A stretch of 64,000 nucleotides of DNA, taken from NCBI GenBank assembly GCA_003342895.1, contig PTFA01000042.1:1790921-1854920 (forward strand). The letters run 5' to 3'. The notes under the pieces are model-generated. The model was not told the origin of the DNA, did not search any database, and worked only from the letters and a program-made list of their open reading frames with translations. Shown here piece after piece: positions 24,601 through 36,600 of the stretch (its first letter is position 1; every line of letters starts with the position of its first letter). A program made the position numbers and the translations under genes. The DNA comes from Casuarius casuarius (taxonomy: Eukaryota; Chordata; Aves; Casuariiformes; Casuariidae).

Positions 24601-27600
24601 TGTGATTATGAGTCTGTTTTGGCCAATGCAAGATGCTTCAACAACCTGGTATGGAATAATCTTCCTGGAGGAAATACCTTTTTGTCCTAAGCAGTTAAAA
24701 AAAAAAAAAATTTTTTTTTTCCTCTTTCCCATTCTTAAATGCTAAGATTTAATAGCCAGAGTATAAAAAATAATTACTCCGTTTTATGCAGTTGTAGACA
24801 TTCTTGTCTGTCTTTTACCATCTTTCAATATTTACAAAGTTCCTGAGCTATTTTCTGTGACAGGGAATTTGTGGATTAACTGTATTTTTGTGTTTAGGAG
24901 AGTCAAATTTAAATTAGTTTCAGTTTTTTCTACTGGCCCTTTATTCTAATGTAATGTGAGAGGCTAAAGTTATGAGATGGATACTAATCAAAGATGCAAG
25001 TCTTTCATAATACAAAATAAAAAGAATTCTTGTAAATTTTGAGAAATGTAATTTAGAACATTTAGGAAATGTAATGTTACACAATAACACTCAACTTATG
25101 TCTATATGCCTCTTGCTTTTTTGATCGTTTCTTCTGTGCACTGAACAGTCCCAGCCCTTTCTGTCTCCTTCACATGCTTATCTCCAAATAATTTTGGCTT
25201 GTCTCTGAACAGTATTGTCTACCTTAAAAATAGGATGATCCATAAAATGCACATTATTTGAAGAATGAGGCACAAGTAATTTTATATGAGCTTTTTACTA
25301 GCCATAATTTGTTGTATCTTTATACCTTCAAGTGTTTTTTTCCCTCTCTTGATGGCTTTTGCTCATGAAGCAGAAGTTTGCATTGAGCTTCTTCTGTTGC
25401 TCCATGCTTTTACAGAAATGGGTCTGATTAGTTTAGAATCAGTTTGAATATGGGAAATGATTTCCATTTTTTTCTTTAAATTTTATTCTAGTTTAGCAGC
25501 ACAGATCTAAAATCCTTTCCAAAACAGTTAATTTTGTGACTTAACAGTCTGGTTCTGCTTTTTTGTAGGTCTGTTTTAGTCTGAAGGTTCTTAAGATTTT
25601 AAGTACCAGTTTATGGAATGCATGTGATTCTTAATGTAGTTATTTTTATATACATTACTTGAAGTTCTAGTTTGAATTAACAGTAGAACACTGGTGCGAA
25701 CAGCTCTTTATGAAGGTCTTTTGCTTAAATTTCTTATTTAAGTTGCATTTAATTCTGTTGGTTAATAATATTCCATCGAACTACGACATGCTCCTCTATT
25801 TAAGTATTATAAAGCAGAACTTTTTGTGACCAAAACATTAGTTCTTTGAAAATAAATCTTCTGATATTTTATTTGTACATTTGATACTAACTTCAGGTTT
25901 TCTGTTTGTTTGGGAAAGCCCAGATTGTATATACTTGATATGTAGTCTAAGGATCTTTTTCCACATTACCTATTTATATTTCCAACTAATGATTCAATGT
26001 GTAAAACAACTTTTTAGTATTTGTAGCATTTATTCTACAACAGCTTTTCCCAGATTAAATGGATATTATTGTAGTGTGATATATTTTTAAAAATAATCTC
26101 TTTCTTCCTAGGCTGTGGACATATCTACAGCTATGAATGATCGAGCAGTGGCTCAGAAAAGGCTTAATGAGAATACATTTGATTTAGAGGCCATGTGCAT
26201 GTTAAATCGTGCACAGGAACAGGTATGTTGTTCTTTTTTTGTCAACATTTTAATGAAGTTAGAGTAAATTTTTTCCCTCTAAACCAGCTGATTTTCTTAA
26301 GTTTTTATAGATTTTTGGAAATTTAAGTTCATGGGCACACATTTAAAAGTTCTGCCTTAAATTTATACTTCATAATGCTAATTCTGGGGGGACCAAGAAC
26401 CACAAACTTAGGGTTAACATGCTTTGCTTTTCTGAGTATCTGTTTACAAATGAGTGTTCATGGATGTAGCACTAAATATAGATGAGAGAATAAATGGGTA
26501 TTACTGAGAAACAACAGAGGTTTGAGAGGAAGAAGATGCAAATTTTTATTTTGGTCTTGTTTTGCAGATTGACGCCTGGGCTCAGTCAAACTCCATACCT
26601 GGTCAGTTCACAGGAAGTACTGGAGCACAAATATTGTCTTCAGATGAATTGACCAACAGTGGTCCCCAAGCATGGATTAGAAAGGTAGAAGTTACGCAGA
26701 CATATTTGTCTAAATATCTTACACTTAATACCAGTAAAAATACTGGAAAATACAGAAAATGTGTCTTAAACATTAATAACCTATGGCAACGCATGTGTCA
26801 AATACAACAGGTTCAGTTAAATCAATGTCTTTGTTCAATTTAGATATCTGCTGCTGCTGTGTTCATTTTGTTGTGTGTTAAGGTGTTGATCATGACATTT
26901 CAAATCTAATATCTAGAGTACTGAAATAAGATGTGCGTCTGGTATTTGAGTAAGATTGGTTTGTACATACTGTTATCTTACACTGAATTGACATTCATGG
27001 TGTTGGTATGGTTGCAGTGGTAGGCCCATCACTACTTTTACGGGATCGGGACAGATCAGGCAAGGTTTGATCCTGATGTCGTCGAAGTCAATGATCTTTT
27101 GGCATTAACTTCAATGAACCAACTCCCAAACTGCTGTTCTGTTTGACTTCGTTCTATCCAATTACTACTTTGCCTCTATTTACATCACCAGTGTTTTCTG
27201 GGAGCCAAGTATTTCGAGTATTAAAACAGGAGTTGCAGTTGGGTCAATAAGTTTAATGTCATCATGCACTGAAATAGTTACCTCTTACTGAAGAGTAATA
27301 CTGGCTTTTTATTGGGGTGTGATGCGTCATACATACATGCGTTTTTTATAAGTTTAATAATTCATGCTTCATCTTTGAAAATGAATGCTGAACTTGTTCT
27401 CTTTCAAGAAGTAGAACTGAGGAATTCAAGCAATAGCCATCTTTTAGGCAAAAGAATAATGAGTTACAGTGATTGTTCTCATAAACAATGTAGTTGAGTA
27501 CAGGCTGTATTTGCTTTTGCTTCCAGAATCCAGTGTTAAGACAGCCCTCAAACCTAGCAGGTTAGATTTTAGACTTAGGTAGAATTTTCCACAAAATCTG

Positions 27601-30600
27601 ATGTAAACTGAACAAGAAGTCTGGAATTATGACATCCTAAAACCAGAAAAATGTACCAAGATTGACTAACTTGTTTTTCCACTTTATAGCCAAGATCCAA
27701 GTTATGTGCTAGATGGAAACCTTTTGGGCCTTTTCAGTATTAATACTGAGCATAGAAGTTAATTGTAAGAAGTTACAATTTTTATTATAAAGTCTGATTT
27801 TAACAATTACTGACTTTTGATTTTGCAACAAAATGTTGGCTCCAGTGGTTACAATAATTGTCTTTGGCAGAGAAACTTAGACATATAAAGCACTCAGGGA
27901 GATGTATTGGTGAGAAAAGGAGTACTTTTCCACCAAGAGGCTTGTGAAAGAGATCAGCAAACCCTACTGCAGGGTCTGTTTGGAGGTTCTCCCATTCTGC
28001 ATGCCTCAAATGCTTCTGAAGATGAAGGGAAGGGAGAATGTCCCCGTGATCATCTCTTTTCCAAGCCCCCTCTTCTCATCCCGTTTTCCTTCCTTGAGGT
28101 TCTCTGATGGTCTTCTGCACCTTGCAGTAACAGGACCGTCTGCTAACAAAATACACTGAGTGGAGAAGACAAGTGTGTTTTCCCTCAGTCTTTTAACTTC
28201 ACCCTTTATTGTCATTCGCTCCCCTAAAATGCTTTATAGGGAGAAAAATGAGAGAAGAGTCTGTTGTCTGGCTTGTGGACATGACTGTTGTGAGGAGCAG
28301 AAGTGTGTTTGAACATTTTGATGAATCTAGAAATGAGAAGTGAGCCAGCGGAAGCACTTCCATCCTTCCCATAGCTGTAAATATGTAGTGGTTTGCAGTA
28401 GTAGATGTCCTCTCTAGGAAGTATCATGTGGTTTTTCAAAGAGGAGGCTGCTACTGTAAACAACAGAAGAGTTGTTGGGTGAAGAAGATGGGGACACAGC
28501 CCTCTTTCCTGCTCTGGCATTCCTCAGCTTGACTTCTTTTGCTCTTTCCAGGTTCCATATTCGCACGCACATTGCCATCAAACTTATGGGATGACAAGTA
28601 GTTACAGTTATGCACCCTCTACAAAATGCATTAGGGACTAAGCAAGACTCTTCCTCTGTTTAGGAATGGTGGGGCCTGTGAAAGCCTTCACAAAACTTAG
28701 AGTTGATGAACTTAGTGTGGAATCACATCCCATGATTAGAGGATGATTTCACAGAAAAAGGTGCAGTAGGGATAATGGGTTATGAATGCATGTTATCTTT
28801 CTCAGCGACATGAATACACACCAACCATGAAATGCAAAGTACAGGTTGTATTTCTCAGGCACTTGAAGTAGTTCAACTTTCTTCCAGTCAATTATGTGAC
28901 ATACGGCACTGAGAAATCAAACTTGCGCTCCCTGTTTCATCCTAAGAAAAGAATTTATCTTGCTCTCATAAAAAAATATTTTTAATTTTCATCTGCTAGT
29001 AGGGCTGTTGGGTTTTTGGAGGGTTTTGGGGGGTATGTAGTATGTGTAAATTAATGCACACTTCTGACTAAAAATGTAGTTTACTGGAGGTGTTTCACTT
29101 AGGATATTGCCATAAGCTCTACAGAGGACTTTTGGACATGCACTCTTTAGCAGAAACAGACTAAATGTGGACTAGGTATTTGAATATCAGTAAATGTAGA
29201 ATTAGAATATGTACATACACAGACCTTGGACTTGACAGAGATATCTAAGTAACAAAATTTAAGAGCGGTGGCAAGAAGGGAAAACAATTAAAATACTTAC
29301 GGAGCTTGTTTGATGAGTGCAGTCTTCGCTTTGCATTTCCTGGATTTCGGTATTTCTTTTTACTTTTAAGAAGTTATCTGGAGAGGTAATATGTACTCAA
29401 GCCAAAACACGTCTGCAGTTTCAACTTCATCTCAAAGTTTTGAGGGATTCAGTTATGGATATGGATTAATGTGACAGATTTGAATAATTGATATACCAAT
29501 TAGAAGTATGGTTTGTTTGTTGTTTTAAATTAATGTGCTAATTTATGATGTTTATGCATAGGATTACGAGCAGTATTCTTAAAGAAATAATATGCTGTTA
29601 GGTTTCCATTAAAACAGATTTATGACCAGTATTATCTTTTTCTTCTGAAAAGTGGTTTCTGTTTCAGTTTATCATCATTGGTGTAATCAGTTCACAAATA
29701 CAATTTATTTGTTCTGGAGGCTGTTTTTTTTTGTTGTTGTTGTTACAAATATACTATGCTGCTGTAAATAAATGAGGAAGAGATCAAGTTTTTTTTTTTT
29801 TTTTTTCAAGCAAATTCTGTTGAGGTCTACTTACGCAGGCTTTTCCAGAGTCACCGCTTTTTTTTCCAGATTGATCAGCTTAAGTACTATAGCCCAAGCT
29901 TACTTTCCAAAACAATATTTTTACACCATTTTAGATGCACAGGGTAATGTTTGGGATTTCTTTGCTTCATTTAGTTGTGCTAAAGCATGGCATATGGTTT
30001 TACAATGGCCTTCACAATACTGTGTTTTGTGTGGCAAGTTCTGAAAGGGTAAATCTTGCATTCTCCCCCAGTCTAGCCATAGCAGATGAGTAAAAGTCAT
30101 GCCAACAATGGAGACAAAGCTAAGTCTTATGACGATCACTTCCACAAGGACTGGCATGTGTCTTGCCAAGCTGATCTTCTGACAAGGCAGCCTGTCAAGT
30201 TGTTCATATGCCTATTGCCTTACATGATACAGTGAGCTGTATTTGGAAAAGAAGGCCAGGTGGCAAGGCAAATCAACCATACATTGGTTATATTAGACTG
30301 GCTCCCTGTTGGGCCCTTGAAAGGGACCATCTATACTTCAACTATTCCTCAGCTTGCTTTCCACTTAGTTTTCACTGATCCAATGCAAAACCTGCAAACA
30401 AAAATCCTGATGCTGTTAGCGAACATAAGGCATTTGACAGGTTTCTTCTGAAAATTATTCTCCCTCTTGTATTAGGGAATGTATGTGGCTGCCGCTAAGA
30501 GTGCCACAGTTTAATGCAAAACTCAACTGCTCTGCTAAAAATTTCACCAAATAAAGATGCATGTTTCTGGTTCTCGAATCAGAGCTTTGGAGTCAGTCTT

Positions 30601-33600
30601 GAAGTAATCTTTAAGACAGCCCATTGAACTGCAGCTGAGACTGTTCACATGGCAGCCTTTAAGGCTTGGTTGTCTTTTGCTAAATGAAATGTTGCTGAAA
30701 AGAAAGAAACCTCCTTTCTGTCAAAACTTAAGTTTTTAATGCCGTGTCAGCCTTGTGAGAAAGAATTGATATTTTATTTTCAAAGCACAACAATTGATCA
30801 TGTATAAGAATCTCTCAGATAATTATGGCTTTAATATTTTTGACATTGCAGGTGCTTTTTTAATAGGTAGCTCTACTCAATACTGTATGTTATCTTTACT
30901 GCAGAGATAGCTGTTGCAATTAAATAATGGTGATGATCTCACTTGTGTTGTCTTTCAGCAGAAAGCTGTAAAATCATATTTCAAGTGCCTTTTTTGTTTA
31001 AGCCCTTAAATGCTAATCGAGGCATTGTAGATTTGTTTTGATACTGATGCTGACTTCTTTTTTTTTCCTGAATTTGTTTCACTCCTCAGAGGCATAATTT
31101 TGCTTAAAAATACTGAAAACCTTCTTAAGTGATCAGGTTTTACTATATGTAGCCTTTTTAAAGAGAAGCTGTTGACCCAAGCATGTGGCTTATTAGTTGT
31201 CTCCACCTGCTGACAGAAGGAAAGTGTGCTTTATTTGGCTTACCTTTCATGGAATTTAGAGAGCAGAAGATGAGAAAAATGACATTAAATTTTCATGCTG
31301 ACTTACTCAAATTTGGATTAGAGAATGAAAGATACCAGTTACTTTCTCAATAATTAATTCATTCTGATAACAGTAACCAAGTACTGAGAAACCTAGGGTT
31401 TACTGTGTTAAATAGAAGTCAGTCTGTTATCTTCCTAATGGGCCAGATCTGCAAGGGTACTTATGCTGTTAAATACCTTTGTGGGACTCAGCCTTTTATG
31501 ATTTCTAAAAAGTGAAAAGAAATTTTTATCTTGTTCCTGTGTTTTTGTTAGTATTTCTAATATTTTTATATTTTGAAATTTCATTATAAACATGAGCATT
31601 TTTTACCCGTACCCCATTAGATCATGGGTAACTAAATTTTATTGTCATTCAAATGAGGAGGAAAAAAAAAAGGCAAAGAGAAATATAATTGTACTGGTGG
31701 CATTAGAGAGTCCTATTTGTCTTATTCTCAATAACAAGTTAAAAAAGCCTGCTGTGGGCCTTTTTTTGCTTTATTCATAACCTGAATCAAAATAGACTGC
31801 TCTAGGCCCCTTTCATACTAGTGCCAGAATTATTTTGTCTGATCTTTAGTGTGATGCACAAGCACAGCTGATAGTTTTGTGATGAAACAAAATTAATTCC
31901 CTTCTAATTCTGTCTTGTCTCAGTTCTGTTGTGCAAGTCTAAGACTCAGTGTAATCTGGAAAAAAAAAATCCTACTCAAGTTATCAGATAGGATTTTGAG
32001 TTCCCGCATGAAACAGTGATTTTTATTTTTTTAATAAATGCACTTCAGAATATAGAACTTTTTGCTTCCTAGATGTGGAATTTGTTCAGGCTCTGATAAT
32101 TCCTTTATAGGAACTCAGTGCTTTAGTTTTAAACTACGAGTAGCAGTATTTTGATTCTATTCTCCTTCCTCTTTCTATACCACCTCTGACCCCCAAAGTT
32201 AGTATATTTGCAGGTGTAATGAGAAAGCCATGTAATATTAAAGTGACCTCATCAAGAAATTGCGCTGTGTTTCATTTGTGAACTGAATGCACATTGGTGA
32301 TAATGAAACAGATGTTGATATTGAAAATTCTATCATTGCAAAGCAGGTACAAAAGAGGAATCGGAACCCAGGGTGACATTGACTGGGGTTTGTATCATTC
32401 TCGGCATGCTTGCCCTATTCTTATGAGAGGTTCCTGGAAAAGAGAGGGGAGGATGAAAATGGAAGTAAGTAAAAGCCATTCTAGGTGTATAGATTGAGGC
32501 AGTTCGTATCAAACAAACTGATTGTCTCTGTGTACACACAAACTGCATGGTCTGCACCAGTCAAAAAAAAAGTTGAACTGGAGAGGTGGCTTAGCCTCTC
32601 TACTCTTCCATCAGAGCACCTTGTTATTAAATGCAGCATCCAGTTGCATGATTGATAGGTACTTTATTGTTTAATAGGTAAATATTTGGAGAAGTCTTAC
32701 CACAATCTTCAGGATTTTTTTTCATTTAATGCCATGAATACTGGGGATTACACACACACACACACACACCATTAGTGTGTGTCAGTTACTGATGCTGAAA
32801 AGTTAATCCCCTTAGAAATTCGTTATCTGCAGTTTCTGCAGAAGTAAGACTTCTGGTTTTGTTTACATATGAATCGAAACCAAGGAACTACCATTTTTTT
32901 TCCAAATCTTGGAAATGCTTACTTGTGCAAGCACAACTCAAAATAAAATAAAGGAAAAGTGTTCTATTAATTTGTTTTGGTAGTAAGTAAAATTTCTACA
33001 AAATATTAGACATTGTATCATCTGATCTACTATGCAAAATAACTGATGGACTTGCCAGTGCCAGTGTGTAAACTTGTATATTTTAAGACAAGCAATTTTT
33101 TGCTGTGATGGAAATGATTGACTTACTTACTTGGGTCAGTGGGTGGGGCAGAAGAGAGATGATAGTTCACAGAATAACCTGTGAACTTTCACCCCTCTAT
33201 ATGGAAACTTGTTTCAGGGTCAAATCCTTGTAGCTGCCTTCTTGCCACGGTCAATGCCAGCCCTACTATTCACAACACTGCGGCCATCGAGGCCTAGGTA
33301 CGTAAACATTTAAGGAGTTTTTAAAGTTCTTTACATCAAAACAGATTTTTAAAATTTCTGTTTATAAGCTTTCAGCATTTAACAACTATTATGTTAATGA
33401 TGATTTGAAACAATGTGACGACTACTGCTGCTAAACTGTGTGGCTAAGCGCCTTTTTTCCTTAAAAGAAAAACCTGTATCTGTTTCATGTGGAATTTCAG
33501 AGTAAAACTTGAATGTGCAACTGCTGTATAATAAAATGGGAAACTTTTTTTTTATATATATATTTAAAATACGCCTAAACACTATTTGAATGTCATTACT

Positions 33601-36600
33601 AAATGTGCTTGTATTTTGTTCAATAACTAGGTACACTTGGCACAAATGTTGCCAGTTAAACAGTTAACACTGCCTCCTTTCACAAGATGAGAAGAGAGAC
33701 ATTGGAACCAAAGTAGTGTGTTTAAAAATAAACGGTTATCATTATTAAATACGTACGTCTGAAATGGGTCACTTGCCACTTTTGAATTAAAGGATTGCAT
33801 TAAAATTTTAAGTTGTTCTTTTTTGAAACTATTGATTTGTGTCTCGTGTGTCTGCGTGAATTCTGGTTTATACAAGATGTTAATGTATATAAAGCTAAGG
33901 TGTATTCATTTGAATTGAATCTGTGAAACATTGTTAGAAACATTTTTTGGAAGCTCCGACTTACTTTTTTAAATCCCAGTGCTAACTTTAGGACTTGTTT
34001 TACTTTTCTTTTTCTGGATAGGATCAGTTCTTAAGAGCAGCCCCTGTAACTGGAGGAATGGGAGCTCAACTGATGAGAAAAATGGGCTGGAGAGAAGGAG
34101 AAGGGCTGGGAAAAAACAAAGAAGGCAGCGTGGAGCCTATTATGGTTGATTTTAAGACGGATCGGAAAGGTAAGCCCTTCTATAAATGTTTTATGGCTGT
34201 AGGAACACATTTGTGTCTTCTTTTTGAAGATAGAAAAAAGCTTATTACTTGAGAGTTACTTCGCTTAGATACAGTTTTACCATAAAAATAAACAGAATGA
34301 CATGAATGGTTTTGATACTGGTTTTTCAAGACCTGGATGATTTGTATGTGGGCTTGTCCTTATGCCTTCATACTCTTCCAGAAGTTCTTAAATTTTTCCT
34401 ATCCTTCTCCTCCCACCTTAAAAAGTGCTTCTCAATGGCTCTTAAGTGAAGGATATGCTTCAGTTGGCTGTATGGAGAAAGAAAGGACAGGGACATTAGT
34501 TGTGGACCCATCTGTTCTGGTTGAACTCTTAGAAAAGGTGTCTAAAGCAGGAATGAGGCAGGATAGAAGATGGAGCATTTAATCAGCTTTAAAATGGGGG
34601 GAAGGACAGAAATAAGAGCTGGGAGCTACAGAGCTGAGTTACTACTGCCTTTCAGCTGAAGTCTTGAATAGACTGTCATACAGATTTGTAGGTCTTCCAA
34701 ATGGATTTTGTTTGTTTTTTTAATCTATCTGTTTTCACCACTATTCCATCTCCTAATTTGATCCTGCCTCAGGTACCTCTGCTCAACAACAGTGGCATTT
34801 CTGTGCTTGCTTCTAGCAGCTCCTTTGGCAATCTTTCCTCCCCTTACTTATGTAAGTCATGGTCCTAGGTGGAGAACTGTTGCACTTACCTCATTCGGTT
34901 CAAGAGATTTAGCTTTTCCCTTAAAGGGCAGCATGGTTTATATGATTGGCCATCTTCCCAGCACGTTCAGCAAGAGTTCTGTTTTCAGAGTGCATGTTAA
35001 TGAAAATTTTCCATCTGAAATACATACACAAATTCTAAATGTTTTAAATATAAGCTGCAACATTTCAGCAGTCATGATTTTGCCCTTAATTCTTCTATTG
35101 TGTGTGTTATCAAAACAAACACTTCAACACTGACTGCAGGAAAACAAATACTTGTGGTGTCCCAAATACTAAAAAAACTGGGAACCTTTAGTATATTAAG
35201 TAGATCACATTAAAGCATGAAATGCTTTCAGCTATTGGGTTTTATTAACTTCTGTCAATGCTTATAGCTGAATTCAGGAAAAAAGACTATGTAAATACAA
35301 ATATGTGAAGTTTATTTGCAGAGATGCAGTCGGAGTCGGAGAAATCTTTGGGGGGGCCAAAATTACTAGTTCTCATCAGAGAGATAACTCAGTATTGTTA
35401 TGCTGACTGCTCTGTAGCAGTGAAATATTAACTTAAACAGAATTTGAATATTAAATGCAAAGAGGTAGAAAATGAGAAATCTTACCTAAGTTATTAAAAA
35501 AAAAAAAAAAATCCAGTGCTTTCTAAATTTTAAAGACCTCCTAGTAGCCTTGTTTTATAAATAGAGAAGTGCAGCAGTCTCCAAGTACATAGTACAGGCA
35601 CTTTGATTTTATACAATGATTAAAATTGCTTTTCAGCTGTTCATTTCTCCAGTGCAACCTTTCCATTTAAAGAAAAATAATTGACATAATGTGGTAACAG
35701 AGTGACTGGCAAGAAAGCTTTCTTTGAAAAATGTTTTCATTGTTACCTAGTTACTGTGATCTTTCTAGGGCTGTCTTGTAAAGCTCTCACTGCTGGTAAG
35801 AATTCCTTCAGTTTAGCTTGATTAGTATCAGTCAAAGGAAAGAAGTTGATGACAAGTCAATTCGGGTATTATTTTCTCAAGCAGCTGGCATAACATAGTG
35901 GCGGATTTTCATGGTAAGAGGAGGGAGAATTAGCTCCATTCATTATGTTGCTTGTTCCTTCTCATGTAATAGGGAAGAAGTAGCGTTGCTGCACAACCCA
36001 TGGGACATTCTGAACATTTATGAATGTTTTAGTGATACACAGCTGTGTCATAGTTCAAGTTTCTGGTAGTAAAAGTGTGTTCCAGGATCTTTATGTGGTT
36101 TCTGGTACAAATTTCCTTAATGTCTGCAGAACTTGGTATTTAAGTTCCAGAGATCAAGCCCTAAGGTCTGAGCTAGGATCAGGACCTCGTTGTGCTGGGC
36201 ATTCTGTGACAGATAGTTGTCTGTCTCTGCTTCAGAAAGCGTGGTCTTCCGTAAGATGGAAGAGAAGTTAGATGGAATTAAAGGGCACCTATTCCTGGCA
36301 TATGATGGATTCATCTGTAAATACTGATAACCTGAGAGATGTCCTGGTTTTGCTTTGATTTCATCCTTTTTCTTTTTCCAAATTTGATTCTCATCATATA
36401 GAGAATCTGTCTAATCACTTCCACAAAATATCTAAAAATATTTTGCACTGATAAAGAATACTTAATTTGGAGCCAACCAAGCATACGTTACAAAGAGGCA
36501 ATCTCCATTATGAAGAACCAACATGCTTTTTGAAGAAGCAACTGAACAAGGATTATACATTTATGATAAGTAGCTGAAAAACTGCTCGATATGACGCTAT

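Larger units (their letters stand above)
21670..26111 (+). other. SON: SON intron 6
   Basis: 4.4 kb, AT-rich. It contains several AATAAA hexamers (for example near 22216 and 22385), a perfect 24-bp palindrome (23836-23859), an old palindromic repeat remnant (24205-24316) and an A-run/T-run junction at about 24696-24720. No canonical exon seen. Confidence 0.8.
26685..34021 (+). other. SON: SON intron 8
   Basis: The longest SON intron (7.3 kb). It contains an old amniote repeat remnant (27064-27120), a CA dinucleotide run (about 32750-32769) and an exon-like segment with consensus splice sites (33218-33297). No other supported feature. Confidence 0.8.

Noticed and set aside
34337..34582. 81-codon plus-strand frame in SON intron 9
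   Set aside because: No splice sites in register with exons 9 or 10 and no recognisable content.
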